64,000 bases of DNA, from assembly GCA_030734395.1 (NCBI GenBank), contig JAUZTG010000016.1, positions 1,426,001 through 1,490,000 on the forward strand, read 5' to 3'. Position 1 is the stretch's first letter, and every line of letters begins with the position of its first letter. The position numbers and the translations under genes are program-made. A model generated the notes under the pieces. That model was not told the DNA's origin. It worked only from the letters and a program-made list of their open reading frames with translations, and did no database searches. Positions 9,941-20,520 of this stretch are shown in pieces. Origin of the DNA: Sarocladium kiliense. Lineage: Eukaryota > Ascomycota > Sordariomycetes > Hypocreales > Sarocladiaceae.

Positions 9941-10732
9941 GGCGAAGGCTCGAGCTCAAAGGAGGCGGGTATGTTGTCTTTGATGTTGAACAGTATCTCT
10001 CTTCGCAATCAGACGTCGCAAATTTACGGACAGCGAGTAAACGGTGGTTGGAAGTAAAGTGACTTAGGGAAAAGGACTTGATCTGAGAGCACGGCGTTGA
10101 GACGGCCTAGCACGAAATAGATCGCATGGTGATCAACGCCAACCGGGCAAAGCAGCACGTCAGTCACGGCAATACGTATCAGCGTATTAACCCCGTATTA
10201 GTCGCTCTCTGATATGCGGGGCCTGCTTCATGGTCGCTGTGAGATTGGTGACTCGCAGAATTGTCAGCAAGCAGGCAAAGAAGTTGACGCAGAGACCCGG
10301 AACTCCACCGAACCCGTAGCTATCGTCACTTGTCCTTATTTCCTCTTTGGGTAATTTTGGTCGGACGCCACCGACATCCTCGACCCAGTCGATGGGCCAA
10401 TTCGCCCACCGTATCACAGAAGATGGACTTGTTGGGTGCCTTTTCTTCAATCTACAGGTCTATATCTCATATCTGTATTAGCGATTGCGCCATCATCCTC
10501 TAAAAGCATTGGTTATGGCGTGCGAACTTGACCAGCGCCTCGGATCAGGATCTGCCAACGAACAGCACCATGTCGCATGGGTGAAGAAAGTATTTAGACG
10601 AACCGAAACTTGTTTGCAATCTCTGTCAAAGGTGCTGTTAGTATAGCCAAGCCTCAGTGCTCCTTCTCTCAATAGTCTTCCTTCGTTTCAATATTCGTAC
10701 GCCTCAAATAAAGAGACCACCCGAGTATCAGA
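9941..10732. promoter_or_regulatory. Divergent promoter, M19 dipeptidase / Dal5-type transporter
   Basis: 792 bp between two divergent starts. No other gene is seen. It contains the inverted repeat at 10360-10375 and an imperfect CGG-N7-CCG about 50 bp before it. Confidence 0.65.
10360..10375. promoter_or_regulatory. GTCGG-N6-CCGAC inverted repeat (copy 2)
   Basis: Perfect arms with six bases between. It lies about 420 bp upstream of the dipeptidase start and 358 bp upstream of the transporter start. It has the same half-sites and spacing as the copy in the FMO/regulator promoter. Confidence 0.65.
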
Positions 10733-12322
10733 ATGGACACTACCAGGACAGTGCCTGGTCATCTGGGAGACCAGAAAGACAGTCATCTCGAGGAGAATGG
10801 TCGTGTCGACGACAGCTCGTTAGAGCAGCAACCTGAATCTGAGAGACCAAGGACACTCAAGAATCGCATCAAGAGTGTCCTCTGGGACTCGTTCGACAAA
10901 TCCCCCGAAGAGCGCAAATTCATTGCTAAGATCGACTGGTAGATCTTAACTTACTGCTGCATTGCCTACTTTGTCAAGTATCTTGACCAGACGAATGTGA
11001 GCAATATCCTCCGCCGCATAATACTTATGTTGAATCGACTTGCTAATAGCGAATGGCGGTTAGGTGAATAACGCCTACGTTTCTGGAATGAAAGAGGACC
11101 TGAACATGACGGGCAACGACTTAAACTACCTGCAAACTTTCTGGACGGTGGGTTACATCATTGGCCAGCTGCCCTCCCAAATCATCATCACCAAAGTCCG
11201 ACCCTCTATCTGGCTACCAACCGCCGAGCTCGCGTGGAGTATCATCGTCATCGGTATGGCTGGCGCAAAAGACGTTAAAACATTATGCGGCTTGCGCTTT
11301 ATGGTCGGATTATTAGAAGCGAGTGCTTACCCTGGAATAATGACTTTATTAGGGAGTTGGTATACTCCCATGGAGTTGGGGAAGCGTGCTTGTATATTCC
11401 AAGCATCGTCTAGCGCGGCTCAGCTATTCTCAGGGTGCGTTATAATTGCTTCGTCTCTCTGCTAGGATAAGCACTAATATACGATTCCAGATACCTTCAA
11501 GCTGCGTTGTACTCTGGTATGAACGGTCGAGCTGGCCTTGCTGCCTGGCAATGGTTGTTCGTCTTTGACGGAATCATCGGTGTCCCAGTTTGCATATATG
11601 GATACTTCGCCATCCCCGACGCCCCCGCTGCATCTAAAGCAGCTTGGCTCAAGCCCAGAGATCGAGAGATCGCTATTCAGCGGATGGAAAAGCTTGGCCG
11701 CGCCCCAATGAAGAAGCTCGACTGGGCTATCGTTAAGCGCATCGTTACCACATGGCATGTGTACCTGTTCTGCGCCATCTTCATTGCACACGTTCTCGGC
11801 ATCCGAATTTATTCGTACTTTACCCTCTGGCTCAAGGCTGATGGCCGATGGTCAACTGAAGAGGTCAACATCATTCCTAGCGCTGGATATGGCTTGCAGA
11901 TTCTGTGCACACTTACATATGCCTGGACATCCGACGCGATACAGTCACGTTGGCAGCTCATCATCGTTGCTTGTATGATCTCTATCATCGGCACTATCAT
12001 CCTCTCCGTGTGGCCTGAGAACAATCTTGCTGCTATGATGACGGGTTGGCTGTTGACTTTCTGCGAAACTGGTGCAGGAGCTCTCATCATCACATGGATT
12101 AATGAGCTGCTCTCATACTCTGCTGAACATAGAGCCTTGGTCATCGGAGTGGTGGAGACTGCCGCTTTCACCTTCCAGGCATGGGTTCCTTTGTTCATTT
12201 ACAACACTGGCCAAGCGCCACACTTCCCCATTGGTTATGAGATGGCCACAATGTTCTTTGCCATCGAGATTGTGTTGACGCTTGTTATACTTTACCTGTC
12301 GCGGCGATTCCCGATTAGCTGA
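10733..12322 (+). pseudogene. Dal5-type MFS transporter interrupted by an in-frame TAG
   Basis: Three exons, 10733-10996, 11064-11434 and 11491-12322, give 488 codons that match the anion:cation symporter branch of the major facilitator family (allantoate, ureidosuccinate, nicotinate, dipeptide carriers). Conserved text includes KYLDQTN joined across intron 1 to VNNAYVSGMKEDL, GYIIGQLPSQ, GLLEASAYPG and WQWLFVFDG. Both introns have proper ends and a CTAAT branch site. Codon 70 (10940-10942) is TAG, between KIDW and ILTYCCIAYF, at a position where relatives carry an aromatic or aliphatic residue at the start of helix 1. No intron that keeps the frame removes it. Everything else is intact, so this looks like a recent nonsense mutation, a strain polymorphism, a sequencing error or stop readthrough. 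Its genomic partner is the M19 dipeptidase. Confidence 0.8.
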
Positions 12323-13112
12323 TCGTCGACGTGTAGTCAGGTGGTCGGCTTGTCGAACTGGCAGGAATTAGCGTTGTGAAGTAGAACAGATCGATACTAA
12401 ATCATCGAAACAGAGCTGCCCACGTCATGGTTCCATGGTGATGCCTGATTTCTGCAATGACAACTGATAGTATAGACGGCGAAGTTCATCATACTCACTG
12501 AGGAGTGAATTGTATGGGGAACCTGGCAGTGTAACTTGCGCCAGTCTCACCAACAAGCCTTGACGAAGGTGATCATCGAAAATAACACGAGCATAAAGAG
12601 CAGAATGATGGCAAGGATGAAGAATATATGTTAAAACAGTCGCATTAAATGCTAATACTGTATGTTGCGCCTTCCACGGTGCCTCTGCATTGGCATTAGT
12701 GTCGACTAGAGATCATTCCGGCAGTTTCCAGACGCGTTGAGCCTGATCTGTCTGCCACCGCGAGGTCATGGCTCCGTATAAAACGTTAAACATGCGTTAC
12801 GGTCGAAACGCACGCCGTGACCTCCATGCCACCATCCTATGGGAGCGGCAATAGAGTATCGTCCTCGTCTCACGACCGTCGTCGACGCATATTGCGGCGC
12901 TCGCTCTTCCTTTTGGTCAGAGCGGGTGTTGCAGAACTGTCTTGCAACTCCCTTCGAGTCTGCAACGCTTGTGTTTTGGCCAGCTTTTGGGCCAGAGTGA
13001 AATGTTGTGGCCTCCTGGCTAGTGACGCGACTGGCAGCACGTGCTCCCACTCCAGGCCAGGAGGAGGCCTTCATTTGATCCGCTCGCGATACCCTGATGT
13101 TCGCAGGGCTTC
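12323..13112. other. Intergenic region between transporter and CWC21 (convergent)
   Basis: 790 bp, both neighbours ending here. I see no gene, repeat or RNA. The boundary between the accessory block and the housekeeping block lies in it. Confidence 0.5.
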
Positions 13113-13683
13113 TCAATCTCTTTCCTTCTCAGCGGCCTCACCCTCCTTCTCGATGGCGCTTCGCAGGCGCTCCTCCTGCTTCTTCCAATGGCTTCCCTCC
13201 TCGTAGTTTGAGCTGATCTTAAGCGCCTTTCGTAACCGCTCGCTCTCTTTAATCTTCGCATCTGCCATCTCGTGGACCTGGCCTTTCTTGAAGGTCCGTT
13301 TAGGGCCTGCGCCGCCTTTGCCACGCTCGAGGTCGGCGAGAAGTTTGGCTCGTAACTCGTCACATTGTCTGTCGATCTCGTCCTCATCAACCCTGATACT
13401 TCGTTAGCATAGATAGAGACTTTGAAATCATTTCTTGCGTATTGGGAGCGTACTCTTCCTCTTCAAGCTTGTCGCGCAGGTCAAACACCTTGACCTCAAC
13501 CTCCCTCTTGCGCTCATGATCGAGGATGCCCTTGTCTGGCTGGCGCTGCTTGTGGCGCATGCTGTCGAGGTCTTTCGGGTAGGGTGCAATGCGATCCCGA
13601 GGGCGCATGTGGGCCAGATTCTTCTGGACATAGCCAGAGGTGCCGCTTCCACGGGGAGTGGACAGGCCGACGTTGTCCGACAT
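13113..13683 (-). CDS. CWC21: Pre-mRNA splicing factor Cwc21
   Basis: Two exons on the minus strand, 13683-13454 and 13392-13113, with a 61-nt intron, encode 169 residues. The N-terminus (MSDNVGLSTPRGSGTSGYVQ) is the strongly conserved Cwc21/SRm300 start. After the acidic KLEEEE the second exon gives VDEDEIDRQCDELRAKL, the cwf21 domain that binds Prp8 and Snu114 in the spliceosome. The rest is a charged helix (ADAKIKESERLRKALKI, EERLRSAIEKEGEAAEKERD). Family role: a spliceosome component near the catalytic centre, nuclear. It is divergent from CDC123 with 378 bp between the starts. Confidence 0.92.
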
Positions 13684-14061
13684 GATGCTGGTTGTAGCTG
13701 ACGGCAGAGCGGTGATATGTAGCGGCTAGTATCGGTCGCCGAATATCAATGCGCGTCCAGGCATATACAGTCGAAGCGGTGGGAGCAGCGAAAATGTTGA
13801 AGCTGGAGGACACTGTTGACGAAGTGTATGGAAGGCGATGGTGATGCTTGGTGATGAAGGGAGCGGATGGTAATGGATGGTGGGGCACGCGCTTCACTGG
13901 TGCTATGTCTGTAAAAAGTCGTCAGAAGTTACCCTGCAGATATCGATGACTCAACTTCTGCCATCTACAACCCCAGCAGACTTCAGCTGCTACTCGTTCT
14001 TTTCAATCTCTTTCTTCTGAATATATCATTTCGTCGATTTGGATTCGGAATTCTCGTCACG
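13684..14061. promoter_or_regulatory. Divergent promoter, CWC21 / CDC123
   Basis: 378 bp between two housekeeping genes. A pyrimidine-rich run (about 13990-14015) precedes the CDC123 start, as in many fungal leaders. No TATA box was recognised. Confidence 0.55.
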
Positions 14062-15258
14062 ATGCCTCATTTACCAGCAGACAACGGGGCTGCGTTGGCC
14101 TTCCCTCCTGTATCAAAAGATCATATCCTCAACTGCGCTTATGATTCATGGTTCCCCAAATACAGGAGTTCATGTCTCAAATCACGCATCATTCCTCTTA
14201 CGCCTGACGTTGTGTCCTACTTACTTGAAGATGGAATCGTACTGGCCGACGACGAGCCTTCCCTTGACGCCGATGAGGATGAGTGGCACGCTTCAGCAGC
14301 AACTGGTACCCCACGACCACAGCAGGATGACTCTTCGGATGATGAGGAAGAGGCAGAAGAGCCCAAGCTACCTCCGAACCAGAGGTTTCCGGAAACACAC
14401 AACCTGATCAAGGAGAAGATCGCAGAGCTTGGAGGTGCCGTCGCGCCAAAGCTCAACTGGTCATCACCCAAGGACGCCAAATGGATCTCGCCACACCAGA
14501 ACACGCTCAAGTGTACATCGCCAAACGATATTTACCTTCTTCTCAAGTCATCATCATTTGTCTCACACGATCTTGTCCATGCGTTTGACGGATGCACGGC
14601 AGCACCTGCGTCGAGGCCCTTTACCCCAGGCTTGATCCTTCGTCCATTCTTCACGCCACACGTTGCGCTCGAGTTCCGATGCTTCGTCAAGGATCGGTCT
14701 CTTATTGGCATTTCATCGCGAGACCAAAATTACTACAACTTTCTTGAGGGTCTGAAGCCGCAACTATGGAAAAAGATCCGGACATTCTTCCGTGACACAT
14801 TACGGATGACGTTCCCAGACCCATCTTATGCCTTCGACGTGTATGTTCCGGAGAACTCACTCGCAGAAGATGGCTTGGGTAAGGTGCGACTAGTAGACAT
14901 CAACCCCTGGGCACCGCGGACAGACAGTCTACTCTTCGTATGGGAGGAGCTGCTCGAAATGGAGGTGGCGAAGCCACTCTACGGCGCCATTAGTCAGGAG
15001 GACCCGGAGTTCAGCTCAGACGACGCGGGAGCGGAGACTGAAGACGATGACGATGCCGTGTATCGACCAGACGACGGTCCTGAATTCAGAACAGTGGAGA
15101 AGGACGATCCGGCAGCGTTCAACTTCAGCTCTGCCGAGTTCTCTGCCCACAAGCTGCCCAAGGAGGTGGTAGATGCCAGCGCTGCTGGAGAGGGCGGCCT
15201 ACGGGCGTTCGCGGAACAGTGGAAGCAGATTACAGAGGGAAGAGGTCCTGGGTTCTAG
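14062..15258 (+). CDS. CDC123: Cdc123 / D123 family, eIF2 assembly factor
   Basis: A single-exon frame of 398 residues. It has the D123 landmarks: ILNCAYDSWFPKYRSSCLKS at the N-terminus, LNWSSPKDAKWI, TSPNDIYLLLKSS, LILRPFFTPHVALEFRCFVK, GISSRDQNYYNFL and RLVDINPWAPRTDSLLF with the conserved Asp-x-Asn-Pro. An acidic insert (DDSSDDEEEAEEP) lies at about residues 90-105 and another acidic stretch near the C-terminus. Family knowledge: an ATP-grasp-like protein that helps assemble the eIF2 heterotrimer by binding eIF2-gamma, and is thereby needed for translation start and cell-cycle entry. Cytosolic. Confidence 0.95.
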   Translation: MPHLPADNGAALAFPPVSKDHILNCAYDSWFPKYRSSCLKSRIIPLTPDVVSYLLEDGIVLADDEPSLDADEDEWHASAATGTPRPQQDDSSDDEEEAEEPKLPPNQRFPETHNLIKEKIAELGGAVAPKLNWSSPKDAKWISPHQNTLKCTSPNDIYLLLKSSSFVSHDLVHAFDGCTAAPASRPFTPGLILRPFFTPHVALEFRCFVKDRSLIGISSRDQNYYNFLEGLKPQLWKKIRTFFRDTLRMTFPDPSYAFDVYVPENSLAEDGLGKVRLVDINPWAPRTDSLLFVWEELLEMEVAKPLYGAISQEDPEFSSDDAGAETEDDDDAVYRPDDGPEFRTVEKDDPAAFNFSSAEFSAHKLPKEVVDASAAGEGGLRAFAEQWKQITEGRGPGF

Positions 15259-16112
15259 AAACGATTAAATAAGGACCTCTATGATTATTGGTACTGATTA
15301 GTATGGTACCCCATCTGATCTTCATTAACAAATCTGAGCACGAAGCCATTATCTCTCTCGTCCCTTACTTTCCATATGCATCAGGTGAAAGCAGTCATCT
15401 TCGGAGATTCGAGCAGGATGAAACGGCAGAATCAGGCCTGAAGTATGCGGCAATATCGGATTGAATAGCCAAAGGACGGTGCAGCCCACAGTGCGAGAAG
15501 CCCCCTTTCATCCCAACTCGATGCATGATTCACCAGAACTCACTGTCACCGCTTCTGACCAGCCTCGGGATTTTCAAGGTTGGACTTGATCAGGTCCAGT
15601 GCTGCGTTTCTCCTGACCCAACAGTATTCTTGTCCCTGAAAAATGAGGTTGTGGCCAGCATAAAAGAAACAAGGGTTCGCGTCCTCTCGAGCTGTTCTAC
15701 CTCTGCCCTCCATACCACATGCTTCACTCCCCCCATTGCACCATCACCGGAACTATTTGTGAGAAACGTGGTAAGACCCGAGTTCATTCATCGCAGTCCT
15801 TGCCGTTCATCCTAACATCTTAAGCCCAAGCAGAACCCCAAGTCTCGTGCCTCGCACTCGCTGGCAGCTGGTGGCCACTGCCCGCGTGCCCAACCACTCA
15901 CTCCTCCTCAACGCCCATAATTTTCCCTCCGCTGAGCATTGAAGTGCAGCTGCTTCACGCGCCTGGCGTTCTACATCGTCCCATCTCTTCCTCTGATTCT
16001 CGTGACCTCTTTCATCTCCATCATCTCAACTGTGCAAGGGCTTCGTCCCAAGGCAACCCTCCACGGGCGCCAAACTTGACCAACCAGCAGTGCCAGCTGC
16101 TCAGGCATTGTG
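15259..16112. other. Intergenic region and long leader of the DUF3716 gene
   Basis: 854 bp with no gene recognised. The part from about 15850 to 16110 is C/T-rich on the plus strand and is probably promoter and leader of the next gene. Confidence 0.45.
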
Positions 16113-17686
16113 ATGCCTTCTCACCGCACGAACAGGAAGGTCCCTCAGGCGGCCACCGTTCCTCGGCGTCGGGTTACCCGCCAGAGCGCGCAGTCGGCTC
16201 GGCCTTCCTCGAATCTACCTTCGGTCGGTGTGAAAGCTGATCCTCCGCCTTTGGATAGCTCGACCTCAATGAATACAGACTTCTCTGGCCACAATGGCCA
16301 TTCTCAGCTGGGTCAACAGCCACAGTATGGTGTAGGAGGACGTCATGCCGTTGGTCATGGGCTTCAGACGCCTCATCATAACAGCTCCTTCGCCAGCTTC
16401 GATACCCCTGTGGACTTGACCGGGGCAACGTTGCTCAGTCAGAGCGAGTACCATAATCTGACAAACAATCTGCCTCAGCCTGCCTTGGGCAGCTTTCGTC
16501 AGAGCCAGAGCAATGGCGGTGGTGGTCCTAGCAGCAGCTTCAACTTGAGCACTCCTCAGCATAACCCCTTCACCTCCAGCATTGGGCCTCACACTCCATC
16601 TCATCCAACCGTCTCGCCTGAAGCACACTCTCATCCACCCCCAGTGCCTCGGCCCCCTTTCCCAAGCTACTTGCCTCGGCAGCCAGCCGCAGAGATAGTT
16701 CACACTCTCCGTCATCAGAACTTCCGTCTTGATGGCACCGTCTGCAAGAAGCTGGCCAGTGAGCCTGCTCTCCGGGAGCCTGAGCAGAGAAACCCGGAGC
16801 GCATCCTGAACATGGGTCGCCGGGGCAATGCCGAGGCGTTGCTATGCCAGATTACCGGTCAGGAGGCGGCCAACTCGTGCAAGAACTGCAAGAGGGGACA
16901 TGGGCCGTGGAGCAAATGTGTGGTTTATGCGGGCTTATTCTACGGGAGCTGCTCAAACTGCTGGTTTAACGCGAGTGGTGCTCGATGCACGTTTCAAGGT
17001 TTGTTCATGAGTGTCGAGAATCCAAAGAATCGATGCTGACAGCATTGCCTTCAGAGAGCAACCATCACCCACTCCACCAGATTTACGCATCCATGGCACC
17101 TGCTTACAACAACCCTTTCCCCCTAGGCCACAGCAGCAATCCTTACGGTTCAGGAGGCGCTGTGGCGTCTTCATACTCACATGGATCAGCTGCGAGCACC
17201 ACACGCTCGCGAGACGGAGTCCCTTTGACCAACATCCTCTTCACCCGGGCTCTTGGAGCCGCCCACGGCACGGACGGTGCTCCTGTTCCAAGCAGTAGCC
17301 ACCCTGCTGATACCGAGCTGGTCCATCCCGATGCTGTGCGAGAGATCACAGAGGGTATGATTGCCGATTCCGTCACTTGGGGCCCTCGAGCTCGCTACCT
17401 CGTGAGAATCCAAGCTGCCGCCTCCGAGCTCGGTATGCGCCTCGGAGAGTACGAGGAGTTCCTCGCAAGGAACAACCTCGCCCCAGATCCCCACGTGTCA
17501 TCCGCACGGCAGTCTAGCCGCCAGAACGGCGGGAACGACGAGTACGACGAGGATGGTGAACATAATGATGATGGAAGCCAGTCTCCTCAGACGATGCCCA
17601 GAGTCGAGAAGCGTGACACAAACATGTCTGGAAGCGAGGGTGCTCCAGATGGCTCCCGCGACTTGGAGCCTACTTCACTGGGCTGA
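16113..17686 (+). CDS. DUF3716-type cysteine-rich nuclear protein
   Basis: Two exons, 16113-16998 and 17055-17686 (56-nt intron with a GCTGAC branch site), encode 505 residues. The first ~200 residues are low-complexity (Ser, Pro, His, Gln, Gly). The recognisable core is at about 260-300: CKNCKRGHGPWSKCVV, then FYGSCSNCWFNASGARC, a pattern of paired cysteines typical of the fungal DUF3716 domain and probably a metal-binding knuckle. After the intron comes a Ser/Gly-rich stretch and a helical C-terminal block (DAVREITEGMIADSV, YLVRIQAAASELGMRLGEYE), then an acidic tail. In this family the domain occurs in many uncharacterised, probably nuclear proteins. A basic N-terminus supports nuclear placement; function is unknown. 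Confidence 0.8.
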
Positions 17687-19283
17687 GTCTGGGCTCTGCG
17701 TCGTGCTCGAATCTCAAGACATCTCTGCGACAATCTTCTCGAAAGTCCGTTTTGCCGATCATTGGACATCACACCGATTCTTGTCTTACATCGGCCTGAT
17801 ATGACTCTCTCTGAGTTATCCTGTGCTGGCCGCTTTGTTTCTTGTCTATCTCATCCGAAGTCAATTTGCCTGAGGACCGGGTATTGCTCTTGCGTACATA
17901 CTTAGCTGGTACGTCTCTTTCTCATCACCTCTGATACGAAAGGACAATAACTGACTTCGTCTATTACTTCTAGGTTTGCTGTCTGTTGGTTGCCACACAG
18001 AGACGGCCTGCTCCTGCCTGGTCAGTACCGAATGTGTAAGGGAACCACCGGGGCCGTCTAAAGTCTCAATGGTATTTGTGTTGGTCTCGATTGAGTATCA
18101 GTTTTGCGTCATATTGCTCAAACATCACCAAACCGGTCTATACAATTTCTTCGCGGTCGGGGCGCATGTTCCCCGAAAGCCTCATCCAGACCTTGGCTTC
18201 CTGGATTCGGATCTGCATCTAAGGAGCAGACGAGCATGATCAGGATCCTAGCGAGGGGATCCGGCACCGCAAGGAGTCATTTCAGAAGTACAAATCTTAT
18301 ATAGCTGTCGGGGCTGCTTTGGCTTTGCACGAGTTTGTGGCAAAGCGAAGTGAAGCTGCGAGGTCGGGGCGGAATTGAGAACATAGGACGTTGGATGCCA
18401 CGCACAGGTACCAATTCAAACAGGTACTGTAGTGTATTACCGTAGCTCGCTCCATATACAAATTGGTCCATTCATTCTCCAGACAACGGAGCTGGTCATG
18501 TCACGAACACTGAACGAAGTGAGGAGTATGTAAACAAATGAAGCGTGTTCGCAATTACACAAAGAATAGATGACCACCGGCACCATGGCTCCCCATTTGA
18601 TCCCTGCAAGCGCGTGCGCAGGTGGGAATACATCTTCAGTCCGTACACACACAGGTTCCCCTCTGCAGACCACATCAACTCGACCGTCCGTCCTGTCAGT
18701 TCTTCAGTACTTGGTATCTGCGCCTGCTGGGCTCTCCTCTCTCGTCTTCGACTTTCACAATTCCAACTCCGTCCTTCCCCAGCTTTGTGCTGCCTCGGGT
18801 ACCGTAGAGCACCAGACTTCATTCGATGTCGCAAGGTGGTCTTCGATTTCGAAAGTGACGGGATAGAGGTGCCACAAGGACATGGGTGAAGAACCAAAAA
18901 AAGGGCTCAAGTTGAAGAGGAAATAGTTTCATTTCATGATACACGATGAGCATTCCCGTCCTCCGCTCCAAAAGCAACAAACAAGAAAAGGAAACAAGAA
19001 AATGGAACTGGCGGCTATCGCATGCCGAATTTTGGAGAAAGAGGCAGGGCGTGACTCGGGTCAGGATGTCGGGAAAGGAGGTGCTGTTTCCTAGGCTCCT
19101 GTGAAACGAGTGGTGTATAGATTTTGTCCACAGAAGCCTGATAGTTCGTGTTCTGACCCGGTTCGCCTCGGCCGGTAGTATAGAGGGAAAATATCATGGG
19201 CCCGTCTCGCCGTGACTCAAGCCATGTTCGTTATTACAAACTCGAGGGTATTTGTCGTACTTTCGCAGAAGGGAGATGGTGTC
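17687..19283. other. Gene-free convergent region between DUF3716 gene and G-alpha gene
   Basis: 1.6 kb bounded by two gene 3' ends. Apart from the likely 3'-UTR intron I see no coding gene. The short open frames here have no recognisable domain and no consistent splice structure. A purine-rich A tract lies at about 18890-18995 near the end of the G-alpha transcript. Confidence 0.45.
17909..17973 (+). other. Probable 3'-UTR intron of the DUF3716 gene
   Basis: A 65-bp segment with GTACGT at the 5' end, AACTGAC near its 3' end and an acceptor ending TTCTAG looks exactly like the coding introns nearby but lies 222 bp after the stop codon. Inference only, since no transcript is available. Confidence 0.4.
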
Positions 19284-20520
19284 TTAGATAAGACCACACA
19301 GGCGAAGGTTCTCCTGGATGATGATGTCTGCAGCATCGTTAGCATTAGTGTCCACAGCATGGCTCATATCAACAAAACGTACCGTTGACAGCAGCCATGA
19401 CGAAGCGGATTTGGGTAGTGTCAGTGGCGCAGGTAAAGTGAGTGTAAATCTGCTTCGTCTCATGCTGGTTCAGGCTGACGAAGCGGTTCAGGATGTAGTC
19501 GCAGGCAGCGGCGTAGTCGTCACCACCCTCGTAGTCAGGGAAGTAGTTCTTCATGGGGCTGACCGGAAGCTTCTCCTTGAAACGATCGATCTTGTTGAGG
19601 AAGAGGATGATGGAAGTCTTGATGAACCACCTTGAGTTGCAAATAGAGTCGAAGAGCGTCAATGCCTCCTGCATACGGTTGACGGTCTCATCTTCGAAGA
19701 GGAGCTGATCGTACTCGGAAATAGCGACGAGGAAAAGAATTGTGGTGACATTCTCGAAGCAGTGAATCCACTTCTTACGCTCAGATCGTTGGCCACCAAC
19801 ATCAAACATGCGGTAGGTGAGGTCGCCGATAATGAACGTGGTCTCGGTGATACCAGTGGTCTTGACACGTGAACGAAGGACATCCTGGTCGTTGGGCATG
19901 TAGTCAGGAGCAGCAATACGTGCGATGTTGTCGAAGTAGCTGTGATGTGTAAGCAAGTCGAATCGGAACAAGCCTTGGGTTAGTCGGAACGTACTATCTT
20001 GCTGAATCGTTCAGCTGGTACTCGCGTGAGCGCTTGAAACACTCCTGCACGCCTCTATCCTTCCAGAGCGCCTCGATAGCGCTGCCAACCTCCGGGGGAA
20101 GAACCTCGCCCTCGATCTGAGCCGGCTGCATGAAGATAGTCTGGACGTGGTACTCCATGCGCTGATCCTCGAGCGGCAACTCAAGTGACTCCATAGCTTC
20201 GAGGATGACACGCATCGACTGAACAGTGTTGCTGAAGATGATCTCCTTGAAAGATTCCCGCTCATCGCGAGAGTAGCCTCCTTCGTGAATGAGCTTCATC
20301 TGCTTCAGGATAGTAGACTTGCCGGATTCACCAGCACCTAGAATCTGTCAGCCCATGCCCTATCGAGTTTCCCAGCAAAACCACAGCCGAGGGGTTACGC
20401 ACCCAGAAGAAGCATCTTGATCTCGTTGCGCTGCATCATCTTGTCGCGCTTGAGCTGGTTCTCGATTTCCTCGTTACGGGCCTTGCCCTCCTTCTCCTCC
20501 GTGCTCATGCCGCAACCCAT
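19284..20520 (-). CDS. fadA/gna-1: Heterotrimeric G-protein alpha subunit, group I (Gi-like)
   Basis: Four exons on the minus strand, 20520-20403, 20337-19995, 19939-19383 and 19327-19284, encode exactly 353 residues, the usual length of fungal group I subunits. MGCG at the start carries the myristoylation Gly2 and palmitoylation Cys3. GAGESGKST at residues 40-48 is the P-loop; DVGGQRSERKKW is switch II; NKID and TCAT are guanine-specificity motifs. The C-terminus is CGLI, whose Cys is the pertussis-toxin ADP-ribosylation position of Gi proteins. In Aspergillus and Neurospora the orthologues (FadA, GNA-1) couple seven-helix receptors to cAMP and growth signalling, promote vegetative growth and repress conidiation and secondary metabolism. 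It acts at the plasma membrane. The 5' flank is unusually long. Confidence 0.97.

Noticed and set aside
10940..10996. An intron starting at GTAGAT that would remove the TAG in the transporter
   Set aside because: The nearest acceptor gives a 40-nt intron that breaks the frame and deletes the conserved ILTYCCIAYF helix.
18437..18897. Open frames on both strands between the DUF3716 and G-alpha genes
   Set aside because: No conserved domain, no coherent splice structure and the frames overlap on opposite strands.
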